In this document: piece by piece, positions 1 to 8,529 of the stretch
How positions within the stretch are numbered: position 1 is the first letter of the stretch
Layout: each line of letters opens with the position of its first letter
Origin: JBDZVM01 sp040255675
GTDB lineage: Bacteria > Actinomycetota > Actinomycetes > Acidothermales > Acidothermaceae
Length of the DNA: 28,981 nucleotides
Reading direction: 5' to 3'
Assembly: GCA_040255675.1 (NCBI GenBank)
Contig: JBDZVM010000046.1
Coordinates: 1-28,981 of the forward strand
Made by a program: the position numbers and the translations under genes
The notes under the pieces: model-generated
Database searches by the model: none
The model's input: only the letters and a program-made list of their open reading frames with translations
What the model was told of the DNA's origin: nothing

Positions 1-284
1 ACGCCGGACGACGTCGGCCCCGACGGCGAGCGCTCGACTGCCCGCGCATGACCTTTGCTCGAGGCGGTTCGAGGCCGGCTTCGAGCAAGCGCGCCCCCGA
101 AACCCTGGCTGACGACGTGGCGATCGCGGCGCGACGGGCGCGCGTCGAGCGGCGCCCGATCGTCTTGAACGTGCCGGTCGATTTTCAGGACGCCGCAGTC
201 GAGGCCATGTCCGGACGTCTCGGTCCGGTGCTGGTCGACGTCGCGCTCCACCCGGCGACGATTCCCGACCCCGGCCGGCACTGA
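1..284 (+). pseudogene. Remnant of a thiamine-diphosphate-dependent (acetolactate synthase-like) enzyme
   Basis: The frame is open from the left edge to a stop at 284, with a possible ATG at 48. Residues 18-50 from that ATG (PETLADDVAIAARRAR, then PIVLNVPVDFQ) match the end of the N-terminal pyrimidine-binding domain of acetolactate-synthase-type enzymes, where a helix with Ala/Arg repeats is followed by a hydrophobic strand and NVPxD. These enzymes are about 550 residues long. Here only some 80 residues exist before the stop, and the first part of the frame is Arg-rich and unlike the family. It is therefore a decayed gene or a fragment with a frameshift upstream of base 70. Family assignment rests on one motif, so confidence is moderate. 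Confidence 0.4.
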
Positions 285-430
285 ACCTAATGACAGACCG
301 AGCGACGCTAGCGATCCGGATCGATGACGTAAAAGTACCCGACAGGGTGTGCCTGCGCCCGGCGCGATCGGCCTAGCATCGCAGCGCGGAAGGGTCATAC
401 CGCATCGGGGACACCTTAAGCCGGGGACAC

Positions 431-1912
431 GTGAAGAAGGTTGGATTCGTGATCGGCATGGACGTTAAGACGTTAGCCCGCCAATACATTGCCGGTGAAT
501 GGCGTACCGGTAGCAGCGAAAAGTCGCTGATCGACCAGAACCCCTACACCGGTGAAACGCTGGCGGAAGTGCCCATCGCCACCCGGGACGATATCGACCA
601 GGCCTATAAGGCCGCCGACGAAGCTCAGCGCGCTTGGCGCAAGGTGAACCAGTACGCCAAGCGGACTGTGTTCGAGAACGCCGTCCGGTTCGTGGAGGAC
701 AACCGCGAGGACATCGCGCGGATGATCCTCGAGGAGCTCGGCGGCACCGGCCTCAAGGCGGGGTTCGAGACGGGTCTCGTCATCGACATTTTGAAAGAGG
801 CGGCGACCTTCCCGCTACGTATGGAAGGCAAAATCCTACCGTCGCCGATCGACGGCCGCGAAAACTACTTGTATCGCGAGCCCGTCGGTGTCGTCGGCGT
901 CATCAGCCCATTCAATTTCCCGTTCTTCTTGTCAATGAAGGCGGTCGCGCCGGCGCTCGGTGCGGGCAACGGTGTCGTGCTCAAGCCGCACGAGGACACC
1001 TTGGTGACGGGCGGCACGCTGATAGCCAAAATCTTTGAGGAGGCGGGCCTGCCCGCCGGGTTGCTCAATGTCGTGCTGACGGACATCCCAGCAATCGGCG
1101 ACTACTTCGTCGAGCACCCGATCCCGCGAGTGATCGTGTTCACCGGATCGAATCAGATCGGCGCGCACGTCGCCGAAGTGGCCGGACGGAATTTGAAAAA
1201 GCCCATTCTCGAACTGGGTGGCAACAACGCGTTCATCGTGCTCGACGACGCGGACGTCGACTTGGCCGTGGACGCCGCGGTGTTCAGCCGTTTCACCCAC
1301 CAGGGGCAGATCTGCATGTCCGCCAACCGAGTGTTGGTGCACTCCAGCATCAAGGACGAGTTTCGCGACAAGTACGTCGCCAAGGTCGCCTCGCTCAAGG
1401 TGGGTGACCCGGCGGATCCTGAGACGATCATCGGCCCGCTCATCAATAAGAAGCAGGCTCAGCGACTCAACTCCGTCGTGGAGCAGGCGGTCGCCGCCGG
1501 CGCGACGGCGCTGCTACGCGGACCGGTCGACGGCGCGCTGTTCTCACCCGCGGTGCTGACGGACGTCACGCGCGACATGGACGCGTACCAGCAGGAAATG
1601 TTCGGTCCCGCGGTGGTGCTGATCCCCTTCGACACCGATGAAGAAGCCATTGAACTAGCGAACGACAGCAGCTTCGGCCTGTCCGGCGCGCTTCATACGC
1701 GCGACCTTGACCGAGGAATTCAGCTCGCGCGGCAGGTGGAGACCGGCATGATCCACGTCAACGACGCGTCGATCCACGACGAGCCGATCGTCGCGTTCGG
1801 AGGGGCCAAGCAATCGGGCATCGGTCGGTTGAATGGCCAGTGGAGCTTGGACGAATTCACTGAGATGAAGTGGGTTTCGGTCAACCACGGACGGCGTCAG
1901 TTCCCCTACTGA
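431..1912 (+). CDS. NAD(P)-dependent aldehyde dehydrogenase (benzaldehyde/vanillin dehydrogenase-like)
   Basis: This 493-residue protein is full length for the aldehyde dehydrogenase superfamily, which oxidises aldehydes to carboxylic acids in the cytoplasm with NAD or NADP. The oxyanion Asn is N162 in SPFNFPF. The cofactor-site motif FTGS is at 237-240, the general base Glu is E261 in LELGGNN, and the catalytic Cys is C295 in GQICMS. All key residues are present, so the enzyme should be active. The FNFPFFLS and QGQICMSANR surroundings resemble the branch acting on aromatic aldehydes, but the substrate cannot be read from sequence. The GTG start at 431 is the longest reading. An ATG at 458 (MDVKTLARQYIAGEW) fits the usual family N-terminus equally well, and neither has a strong ribosome binding site. 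It stands alone, with no overlapping neighbour. Confidence 0.93.
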   Translation: MKKVGFVIGMDVKTLARQYIAGEWRTGSSEKSLIDQNPYTGETLAEVPIATRDDIDQAYKAADEAQRAWRKVNQYAKRTVFENAVRFVEDNREDIARMILEELGGTGLKAGFETGLVIDILKEAATFPLRMEGKILPSPIDGRENYLYREPVGVVGVISPFNFPFFLSMKAVAPALGAGNGVVLKPHEDTLVTGGTLIAKIFEEAGLPAGLLNVVLTDIPAIGDYFVEHPIPRVIVFTGSNQIGAHVAEVAGRNLKKPILELGGNNAFIVLDDADVDLAVDAAVFSRFTHQGQICMSANRVLVHSSIKDEFRDKYVAKVASLKVGDPADPETIIGPLINKKQAQRLNSVVEQAVAAGATALLRGPVDGALFSPAVLTDVTRDMDAYQQEMFGPAVVLIPFDTDEEAIELANDSSFGLSGALHTRDLDRGIQLARQVETGMIHVNDASIHDEPIVAFGGAKQSGIGRLNGQWSLDEFTEMKWVSVNHGRRQFPY

Positions 1913-2167
1913 TTTCACCCCTGAACGGCGAATCCACGATTGGCAATCGAGGGCGTGGGATGTCGTGCTTGCAGGCTGCGGCGTTGATAAGAACCTAAGC
2001 CGGCGCCGACATCGAACGAAATCCCCACCGTTGGTAGAACCTCAGTCGTATGACTAATTCCCTGACACCGTGCCCGTACCCCGCGATATCAGTAGATTTG
2101 GCTGCCTGCCGCATCGTCATCCTGCTGTATCAGCGTCGCGAGCGCCGACGAAGGGAAGAAACCGGTT

Positions 2168-3049
2168 ATGGACGGGAAAGCCGCATTGCCGCGGGATATA
2201 CGGTTCGGCTACTTCCTCGTCCCGAATGCCGACGACCCACTGCTCGACACCGCACGCCGCGTCGAGCGCCTCGGCCTCGACTACGTCGGCATACAAGACC
2301 ACCCCTACCAGAGGGGATACGTCGAGACGTGGTCGCTCATGGCCATGATCGCCGCGAGCACGACCGCGTTGCGAATCTTCCCCGACGTCGCGAACCTGCC
2401 TCTACGACCGCCAGCCGTCCTCGCGAAGACAGCGGCAACGATCGACCTCCTCAGTGGCGGGCGCTTCGAACTCGGCCTCGGCGCCGGCGCCTTTTGGGAT
2501 GCGATCGAGGCCTACGGCGGCTCGCGGCGCCGTCCAGGGGAATCCCTCGAAGCGCTCGAAGAAGCCATCACGGTAATCCGCAAGGTGTGGAGCGGTGAAC
2601 GCAACCTGCGCTTCGAGGGGGCGCACTATCGTCTCGCGGGAGCGCACGGCGGACCCGTGCCCGCACACCAGATCGGGATCTGGCTCGGCGTGTACGGCCC
2701 GCGCGCACTCGCACTGACCGGACGTGTCGCCGACGGCTGGGTGCCGTCGCTGCGCGGCGACGTCGCCCAACTCGGGTCGATGGCGCATCGGCTCGACGAA
2801 GCGATAGCGGCCGCCGGGCGGCAGCCATCGGACATCCGGCGCGTCCTCAACATCAGCGGAGAGATCACGGACGGCGAATCCGAGGGCGCCTTTCGCGGGC
2901 CGGTCGATCAATGGGTCGACGGCCTGTCGGAACTCGTCGAGGCATACCGGTTCGACACCTTCCTTTTCTGGGGCGAAGGCGAACACCAGCTCGAGCGGTT
3001 CGCTGCCGAGGTAGCACCGGCCACCCGCGAACAACTCGCACAGCGCTGA
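2168..3049 (+). CDS. LLM-class flavin/F420-dependent oxidoreductase
   Basis: The protein has 293 residues and the features of the luciferase-like monooxygenase (LLM) family, a TIM barrel that uses FMN or F420. The N-terminal strand (IRFGYFLVP) is followed by the helix DTARRVERLGLDYVGIQDHPY. The family signature ATIDLLSGGRFELGLGAG lies near residue 90-105, and the conserved block ALTGRVADGWVP near residue 180. The DHP motif after the second strand resembles F420-dependent members common in mycobacteria. The substrate is unknown. The ATG at 2168 is preceded by a GA-rich stretch (gaagggaaga) at a slightly long spacing. It is separated by 255 bases from the aldehyde dehydrogenase, so a shared operon is possible but not shown. 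Confidence 0.9.
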   Translation: MDGKAALPRDIRFGYFLVPNADDPLLDTARRVERLGLDYVGIQDHPYQRGYVETWSLMAMIAASTTALRIFPDVANLPLRPPAVLAKTAATIDLLSGGRFELGLGAGAFWDAIEAYGGSRRRPGESLEALEEAITVIRKVWSGERNLRFEGAHYRLAGAHGGPVPAHQIGIWLGVYGPRALALTGRVADGWVPSLRGDVAQLGSMAHRLDEAIAAAGRQPSDIRRVLNISGEITDGESEGAFRGPVDQWVDGLSELVEAYRFDTFLFWGEGEHQLERFAAEVAPATREQLAQR

Positions 3050-3121
3050 TCAGCTGTGGAATGCCTCGTCAGCCGTCGCGGTTGTGGTCGTGACAAGTTG
3101 TGGCGGTGACAAGGAGGTTTC

Positions 3122-3466
3122 ATGGACGTCGTAGACCGCTACCTCCTGGCACAGACCTATCTCGATGACGGCGCGCCACTCGCCGCGCTGGAGACTGTGC
3201 GCGCGGTTGAGCAAGAACTCGCCGGCTCGGCTGCCGGCTTGTTGCTGCTCGCGCGCGCGTACTACCATTCCGCGCAGTTGGGCCGGGCCGAGCGGGCCTT
3301 CGCCCGCATCGTCGAGTTGGATCCCACCGACGACTACGCGCGATTCGCTCTGGGTCGGACCCTCGAGAGACAAAGCCGCCCCGCGGAAGCGGCGGCCCAC
3401 TACCGGATCGCCGCCGCGCTATCGCCGCGCCCGGATTACCTGGAGCGGCTCGCGGCGGTGGCGTAA
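3122..3466 (+). CDS. Small tetratricopeptide-repeat (TPR) protein
   Basis: The protein has 114 residues and is all-helical. Three TPR-like units can be seen: around 5-35 (LLAQTYLDDGAPLAALETVRAV), 38-70 (LLLLARAYYHSAQLGRAERAFARIVELDP) and 72-105 (DDYARFALGRTLERQSRPAEAAAHYRIAAALSP). The two later units have the A/Y/P pattern of canonical 34-residue TPRs. TPR units bind other proteins. No catalytic motif is present and the partner is unknown. The start is well supported by AAGGAGG seven bases before the ATG. The gene is followed by a hairpin at 3473-3508 and then by the tRNA-Ser fragment, so it is the last chromosomal gene before the element. Confidence 0.85.
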   Translation: MDVVDRYLLAQTYLDDGAPLAALETVRAVEQELAGSAAGLLLLARAYYHSAQLGRAERAFARIVELDPTDDYARFALGRTLERQSRPAEAAAHYRIAAALSPRPDYLERLAAVA

Positions 3467-3472
3467 CGAGTC

Positions 3473-3508
3473 AGCTGACGGCGTTGTCGTACGGCAGCGC
3501 CGTCAGCT
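3473..3508 (+). terminator. Terminator-like hairpin after the TPR gene
   Basis: A perfect 11-bp inverted repeat (left arm AGCTGACGGCG at 3473-3483, right arm at 3498-3508) has a 14-base loop and starts 7 bases after the TPR stop codon. There is no T-run, which is common in actinobacterial terminators. It would end transcription of the TPR gene from the left and also that of the tRNA locus from the right. Confidence 0.55.
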
Positions 3509-3565
3509 CAGAGCAGGACGGCGCCCCAGGTTGAGTTCGAAGCCCGCTTCTCGCACCCGCAAAAG

Positions 3566-3621
3566 CGGAGGGCGTGGGATTTGAACCCACGAGGAGCTTG
3601 CACTCCTAGCGGTTTTCAAGT
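3566..3621 (-). other. Truncated tRNA-Ser(UGA) 3' half: putative attachment site (left end of the element)
   Basis: Read on the minus strand, this stretch gives the anticodon loop CTTGAAA with anticodon TGA (3616-3618) and the 3' anticodon-stem strand ACCGC. These are followed by a long class-II variable arm (AGGAG/CTCCT), a T-arm with TTCAAAT in its loop, and the 3' acceptor strand GCCCTCC plus discriminator G. CCA is not encoded. Upstream of the loop the sequence no longer pairs: GCGGT is needed against ACCGC, and no GGAGGGC acceptor strand is present. The gene is thus only its 3' half, about 56 bases. Tyrosine-recombinase elements commonly use exactly this part of tRNA genes as the attachment core. 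The chromosome lies to the left and the element to the right. A complete tRNA-Ser should sit at the far right end, outside this window. Confidence 0.7.
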
Positions 3622-3809
3622 CAGAACTTGCCTCATCCAAGCTCTTTCGGACCGTGTTGATCAGGCCTCTGACGTGCGGTTTTCCGTTTTAGCCCGTCTC
3701 TTTGGTGTGCGCTGGTTCGTGCACGTGCCGTGCATTTCGTTGGCGCGTTGTGAGCGCATGAAGGCTCTCCTACGACCTAATCTCGCCTACCGCTTTCTCC
3801 GCTCTCAAC

Positions 3810-4847
3810 ATGTCTGAGGCAGGCGAACTCGACGTCGAGGACCGCTTCGCGATCGTTCCGGAGTGGTTGCTCGACGCCGACATCAGTGACGGGGCCGTTC
3901 GCTTGTATGCGGTGCTCCTTCGGTTCGGGCAGTCGTCGGGGGCGCGCATGCCGTCGCGGTCGACGCTGGCGAGGCGGTTGCGCAAGAAGTCGACGGACAC
4001 GGTGGATCGCGCGATGCGCGAGCTGGTCGAATTGGGCGCTGTCGTGGTGCAGAACCGGTTTGACGGCGGGCAGCGGCTGACCAACCGGTATCTCGTCCGG
4101 ACGTCACGTCCGGGCCGTGCTGACGGCGATCCACGGGGTAGCCGCAAAAATGCGGCTACCCCAATCCATGCGGCTACCCCGACCGCCGCGGCTACCAGCG
4201 CCGGTGCGGTTACCGGCATAAATTCGGCCAGGGGTAGCCGCACGGATGCGGCTAGGGTGGCCGCAAATATGCGGCATAACCCAGAGTTCTTGACCCAGAG
4301 TTCAACACCTCCTCCTCCCTCCCTTACCTCGCAAGGTCCCGTCGCGGCCAACGCCACGGTCTCGTGGGAGGAGGCGGCGGATCGGCTCAAGGCCGAGTGC
4401 GGCATCGCCGACTGGGATGGGTTCGTAGCCGACTGCCAACGGCTGCGCCGCGCGGTCGCCCAGCCGGTCGGGCGCTGGTCGAGCCATTGCCTGCTCGCGG
4501 CGTTGCAGCTCGCGGTGCGCGGCCGCGGCTGGCCGGCGCCGCATGCGGCCGCAGCCCTTCGGGCTGTCGCCGCTGACCCTGCGACCCGCAGCCCGATGCG
4601 GCTCGCCGAAGCCGGCCCGTGGTGGGACGAAGTTGCCACCGCGCACGTCACCGATGACGACATCGAGGAGCTGGCGGCGATGGAAGCAGACCTCGCCGAT
4701 TTAGGCGGTCTGCGCATCGTGTTGCAACGCCAAGCACGCGACGAGCTCGCCTCCGAAGGCCTGCCGGCGACGCGGGCGACGGTCATCCGCCGGGCGTACG
4801 AGCTGCTGCAAGCACGCCTCGGCGGCGCCGGAGCGACCGCATGTTGA
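3810..4847 (+). CDS. Helix-turn-helix replication-initiator-like protein of the element
   Basis: The protein has 345 residues. Residues 8-95 form a winged-helix domain of the HTH_36/RepA N-terminal type (VPEWLLDADISDGAVRLYAVLLRFG, then PSRSTLARRL and VDRAMRELVELGAVVV, ending with a wing and NRYLV). The middle (about 105-185) is low-complexity and contains a six-residue repeat of the xAATPx type. The C-terminal part (185-340) is helical and of unknown fold. Such proteins commonly precede DUF2637 and relaxase genes in actinobacterial integrative elements and are thought to act in replication or as regulators. The role here is inferred from this context and from the repeats inside the gene at 4135-4275. 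The ATG at 3810 has no clear Shine-Dalgarno sequence. The stop overlaps the next start (ATGTTGA). Confidence 0.75.
   Translation: MSEAGELDVEDRFAIVPEWLLDADISDGAVRLYAVLLRFGQSSGARMPSRSTLARRLRKKSTDTVDRAMRELVELGAVVVQNRFDGGQRLTNRYLVRTSRPGRADGDPRGSRKNAATPIHAATPTAAATSAGAVTGINSARGSRTDAARVAANMRHNPEFLTQSSTPPPPSLTSQGPVAANATVSWEEAADRLKAECGIADWDGFVADCQRLRRAVAQPVGRWSSHCLLAALQLAVRGRGWPAPHAAAALRAVAADPATRSPMRLAEAGPWWDEVATAHVTDDDIEELAAMEADLADLGGLRIVLQRQARDELASEGLPATRATVIRRAYELLQARLGGAGATAC
4135..4275 (+). repeat. Iteron-like array and inverted repeats inside the initiator gene (candidate origin/operator)
   Basis: Four direct copies of TGCGGCTACC (third copy starts with C, fourth has GGTTACC) begin at 4151, 4169, 4187 and 4205, a spacing of exactly 18 bases. 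The first copy is the right arm of a perfect 12-bp inverted repeat (left arm GGGGTAGCCGCA at 4135-4146, spacer AAAA, right arm 4151-4162). Two more inverted repeats with the same core follow: 4231-4242 with 4247-4254 (spacer CGGA), and GCCGCA at 4260-4265 with TGCGGC at 4270-4275 (spacer AATA). The 4-base spacer is the same in all three. The 18-base period keeps frame and appears in the protein as a six-residue repeat. Binding by the encoded HTH protein, as origin iterons or an autoregulatory site, is inferred. Confidence 0.75.
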
Positions 4848-5503
4848 GCGAACGGCTGGCCCGCACGCTCAATCGCGGGACGACGTGCGGCGTCATCGGC
4901 TTGGCGGTCGCCGGTTTCGCGATGTCGTACGACGCGCTGCATTCATTGGCGCTTTCGCAAGGGGTTTCGGCGTCGCTTGCGTGGTTGTGGCCGCTGGTCG
5001 TCGACGGGTTCATCGTCGTCGCGAGTTTGTCGGTGGTGCGCGCGGTGGCGGACGGCCGGCGCGCGGTTTACCCGTGGCTGCTGGTGCTGGCGTTCTCGGG
5101 GATTTCCGTGGCGTTCAATGTCGTACACGCCGCGCCCACGTTGGTCGCGCGTCTAGTCGCGGCGATTCCACCGGCCGCGTTGGTGTTGTCGTTCGAGCTG
5201 CTCATGCGCCAACTTCGGGCGGCGCTCGTCCCGAACGGGCCGCAAGACATAACCGCGCCGGAGCCGAGACCTGCCCGTGAATCGCAGCCGGTTCCTGTCG
5301 CGCCGCGGCCGGCTCGCCGTTCCCTACCGTCGGTAAAGAACGCGTCGGCGTCGCCGCTGCTCGATCGAGCCCGGGAAATCTACCTAACGCATCGCCACGA
5401 ACGGGTGACCGGTGCGCTGCTCGCTCGTGAGCTCGGTATCTCTGACGGATACGGACGGCGGTTACTGCGCCAGCTCGCCACCGACGGCGGTGCTGCGCGG
5501 TGA
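4841..5503 (+). CDS. DUF2637 membrane protein with C-terminal helix-turn-helix
   Basis: The protein has 220 residues. Residues 14-120 hold four hydrophobic segments, with the DUF2637 hallmarks SYDALHSLA near residue 30, WLWPLVVDGFIVVASL near 48 and FNVVHA near 90. A Pro/Arg-rich linker (about 125-165) leads to a C-terminal helical region (LLDRAREIYLTHRHERVTGALLARELGISDGYGRRLLRQL) that looks like a winged helix binding DNA. DUF2637 proteins accompany replication and transfer genes in actinobacterial plasmids and ICEs, and are often annotated as spread proteins. Their biochemical role is not known. The ATG overlaps the initiator gene's stop (ATGTTGA) and its own stop overlaps the relaxase start, so the three are translationally coupled. 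Confidence 0.85.
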   Translation: MLSERLARTLNRGTTCGVIGLAVAGFAMSYDALHSLALSQGVSASLAWLWPLVVDGFIVVASLSVVRAVADGRRAVYPWLLVLAFSGISVAFNVVHAAPTLVARLVAAIPPAALVLSFELLMRQLRAALVPNGPQDITAPEPRPARESQPVPVAPRPARRSLPSVKNASASPLLDRAREIYLTHRHERVTGALLARELGISDGYGRRLLRQLATDGGAAR

Positions 5504-8496
5504 TGACCGTGCACAAGCTGTCCGCCGGCGACGGCTACACCTACCTGACAAACCAGGTCGCCTCTGCGGATCAGCGTCGCGACACCGGCCAAGGCTTGAC
5601 CGACTACTACCAGGCCAGTGGTAATCCGCCGGGCCGCTGGCTCGGTTCGGGAGCGGTGATCCTCGGCGTCGACGGTGAGGTGTCCGAGGCGCAGATGAAA
5701 GCATTGTTCGGCGCTGGCATGCACCCCAACGCCGAACAAATCATCGCCCATGCTGTGGAGGCTGGGCTTAGCCGGCAACACGCGGAATCGGTCGCGAAAT
5801 TGGGCAGGCGCTATCCCGATTTCAAGCCGCTGCTTGATCGCGAACAGCGAATCGCCGACCGAATCGCGGCACTGCCGACCGAACCATCACAGTCGGATAT
5901 TGCGCGGATCCGCAAAGACGAGGCCGCGAAGGAGCGGCAGCCGGTCGCCGGCTACGACCTTGTGTTCACCCCGGTGAAATCGGTGAGCGTGTTGTGGGCG
6001 CTCGGTGATGACCACGTTCGGACGGCGGTGGAGGAGGCGCACCACGAGGCGATCGCGCAAACCGCGCGTTTTCTCGAGGAACACGCCGCGTTCACCCGCG
6101 TCGGCGCTGGCGGGACGGCGCAGGTCGACACCTATGGTCTGGTGTGCGCGGCATTCGACCATCGCGATTCGCGTACCGGTGACCCGGACCTGCACACCCA
6201 CCTGGTGGTCGCGAACAAGGTCCGCGCCCGGACCGACAACCGCGACGGCTCGCCGCGCTGGCTGTCGTTGGATGGCCGGGCATTGTTCGCGGTCGGCGTC
6301 GCGGCGTCCGAGCGGTACAACACCCGCCTCGAGGACGCGCTCGCGCGCCGGCTTGGTGTCACGTTCAGCGAACGCGCCGACAGCGTGCGCGCCGGCAAAC
6401 GCCCGGTGCGCGAAATCGACGGGGTACCGCCGGAACTGATCCGGCACTTCGCCGCGCGCCGTTCCGCCATCGAAAACCGGTACACGGAACTGCTCGCCGA
6501 TTACCGCGCGCGGCATCACCGCGAACCGTCCGCCGCCACACAGTTGAAGCTCGCGCAGCAAGCAACGCTGGAGACCCGCGAAGCGAAAGGGCCAGCGCGG
6601 TCGCTCGCCCAAATGCGCCAGCAATGGCAGCAATCCGCCGCCGCCGTCATCGGGACCGACCGCGTCGCGACGATCGTGAACAACGCGACGGGTCAGCGAG
6701 TGCCGCTCGTCGATGGCGACATGCTCGACGTCGACACGTGGGCAGCACGCGTACTCACCGTTTTGCCGGAGCATCGGGCGACGTGGACCCGCTGGAACCT
6801 GGTCGCGGAAGCCGAACGCCAGACCCGGCACCTGCGGTTCGCTACGCCAGCGGAACGCGACCGCGCCATCAACCGGATTGTCGAACGCGCGTGCGCGCCG
6901 GACCTCGCGGTCCGGATCAGCACCGGCGACGGTGTCGAGGTGCCGGCCTCGATGCGGCGAGCGGACGGCGAATGTGTGCTCGTACCGCACGCCTCCGAGC
7001 GGTACACCACCACCGCGATCCTCACCGCAGAGACGAATTTGCTGCAGGCGGCACGCGAACACACCGGAGCAGCGGTCAACGCCCGGACGGCCTCGTCGAT
7101 ACTCGACAGGCTCGAAGCCGCCGGTCTCAAGCTGGACGCCGACCAGCGCAACCTCGCGTTCCGGTTCACCACCGACGACCGGCGCCTCGTTGTCGGCATC
7201 GGCCCGGCCGGGTCCGGGAAAACCACGGCGATGCGCGCCGCGGCCGCGATCTGGGCCGAATCTCGACGGCGTGTGATCGCGCTCGCGCCGTCGGCTGCCG
7301 CGGCGTCCGTGCTCGGCGCCGAGCTCGGCATACGGGCCGAGAACCTGCACAAGTACTGCCACGAACTCGCCCTGGGCAGCACCGACCCGTTCTTCCAGCT
7401 ACGCGCGGGTGACGTCGTCCTCGTCGACGAGGCCGGTATGGCCGGCACGCCGCGCCTGCACATGCTGCTATCTCACGCAAAGGCAGCCGGCGCGACAGTG
7501 CGGCTGCTCGGCGACCCCGCCCAACTCGGGGCCGTCGAATCCGGTGGCGCGCTGCGGCTTCTCGAGAACGACGTGGGCGCTGTCACGCTCACCGGGCTGC
7601 GACGGTTCGCCGACCCGGCCGAGGCCGCCGCCACCCTACTCATGCGTGACGGCAACCCGCGGGCGCTCGACTTCTACGAGCAAGAAGACCGAGTCCAATC
7701 AGGCGCTCGCGAGGCATTGCTTGAGGATGCCTACACCGCCTGGCGCGACGACGTCGCCGCCGGGCGCACCGCCGTCATAGTCGCCGCCTCCAATGAGGAC
7801 GTCGCGGCGCTGTCGGCGCGCGCCCGCCTCGACCGCGTCGCGGCCGGCCAAGTCCAACCCGGCGGGGTTGTCGTCGCCGACGGGAACAAGGCCGGTGTCG
7901 GTGACTGGGTTATCACCCGGCAAAACCAGCGCACCCTCGCATTGTTCGGTGGGCGAGATTTCGTGAAGAACGGCGACGTGTGGACGGTCACCGCTAGGCA
8001 CGCCGACGGGTCGCTCGACGTCACCCACCACAACCACGGCGGCCACGTTCGACTACCCGCCGAATATGTGGCGGAGCATGTCGAACTCGCCTACGCCACC
8101 ACCGCGCACCGAGCCCAAGGCTCGACTGTCGACAAGGCTCACGCGGTCGTCACCGAAACCATGAGCCGAGAAACCCTTTACGTGGCAGCGACTCGTGCTC
8201 GACACGGCACCACCCTGTACGTGGCCACCGACCAGAACCTCGACACCGACGCTCACCCGCGCCGAGACGCGACACGGTCGGCACGCGAGGTTCTGCAGCA
8301 GGTGCTCAACCAGCAAGGCGCCGAAAAGTCCGCCATCGAAAGGATCCGCGACGCCTGCGACGCCGCCGAGCAGTTGCGTGCCGCGACTCGACGACTCGCC
8401 GCCGCGCAATCCACAACGCCACGCAAACGTGACACCCGGTATCCGCAACGTGCGCGCGATTCCCGCCAGCCGTATGCGCCATCCCGCACCCTGTGA
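5500..8496 (+). CDS. MobF-family conjugative relaxase-helicase (TrwC/TraI type)
   Basis: This 998-residue protein nicks the transferred strand at oriT, stays covalently bound to its 5' end and unwinds the plasmid. The N-terminal relaxase domain (1-300) has the paired tyrosines Y36 and Y37 in DYYQASG, and the three metal-binding histidines H221 (FDHRDS), H232 and H234 (DPDLHTHLVV). The C-terminal half is a RecD/TraI-like superfamily 1 helicase. Its Walker A is GPAGSGKTT (K574), Walker B LVDEAG (D643, E644), then a LLGDPAQLGAV block, motif V/VI TTAHRAQGS (868-875) and VAATRAR. All catalytic residues are present and the length is typical. The GTG at 5500 or the ATG at 5503 starts it. Both overlap the DUF2637 stop codon. 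Confidence 0.96.
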   Translation: MMTVHKLSAGDGYTYLTNQVASADQRRDTGQGLTDYYQASGNPPGRWLGSGAVILGVDGEVSEAQMKALFGAGMHPNAEQIIAHAVEAGLSRQHAESVAKLGRRYPDFKPLLDREQRIADRIAALPTEPSQSDIARIRKDEAAKERQPVAGYDLVFTPVKSVSVLWALGDDHVRTAVEEAHHEAIAQTARFLEEHAAFTRVGAGGTAQVDTYGLVCAAFDHRDSRTGDPDLHTHLVVANKVRARTDNRDGSPRWLSLDGRALFAVGVAASERYNTRLEDALARRLGVTFSERADSVRAGKRPVREIDGVPPELIRHFAARRSAIENRYTELLADYRARHHREPSAATQLKLAQQATLETREAKGPARSLAQMRQQWQQSAAAVIGTDRVATIVNNATGQRVPLVDGDMLDVDTWAARVLTVLPEHRATWTRWNLVAEAERQTRHLRFATPAERDRAINRIVERACAPDLAVRISTGDGVEVPASMRRADGECVLVPHASERYTTTAILTAETNLLQAAREHTGAAVNARTASSILDRLEAAGLKLDADQRNLAFRFTTDDRRLVVGIGPAGSGKTTAMRAAAAIWAESRRRVIALAPSAAAASVLGAELGIRAENLHKYCHELALGSTDPFFQLRAGDVVLVDEAGMAGTPRLHMLLSHAKAAGATVRLLGDPAQLGAVESGGALRLLENDVGAVTLTGLRRFADPAEAAATLLMRDGNPRALDFYEQEDRVQSGAREALLEDAYTAWRDDVAAGRTAVIVAASNEDVAALSARARLDRVAAGQVQPGGVVVADGNKAGVGDWVITRQNQRTLALFGGRDFVKNGDVWTVTARHADGSLDVTHHNHGGHVRLPAEYVAEHVELAYATTAHRAQGSTVDKAHAVVTETMSRETLYVAATRARHGTTLYVATDQNLDTDAHPRRDATRSAREVLQQVLNQQGAEKSAIERIRDACDAAEQLRAATRRLAAAQSTTPRKRDTRYPQRARDSRQPYAPSRTL

Positions 8497-8529
8497 GTCG
8501 CAACAGGACAAGAGAAAGGACGCACTCCC

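Noticed and set aside
2050..2598. 182-residue frame starting before the LLM gene
   Set aside because: It overlaps the LLM oxidoreductase in another frame, is dominated by Arg/Pro and has no family match.
3622..3680. Whether the tRNA-Ser is complete, with its 5' half in 3622-3680
   Set aside because: No strand complementary to the acceptor (GGAGGGC) or to the anticodon stem (GCGGT) is found; only a weak D-arm resemblance, so the gene is read as truncated.
3770..4942. 390-residue frame on the minus strand opposite the initiator gene
   Set aside because: It is the mirror of a GC-rich coding frame, with Ser/Arg/Ala-rich low-complexity sequence, no ribosome binding site and no family pattern.
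5887..7362. 491-residue frame on the minus strand opposite the relaxase
   Set aside because: The plus strand here encodes clear relaxase and helicase motifs; the opposite frame is Arg/Gly/Val-rich and shows no domain.
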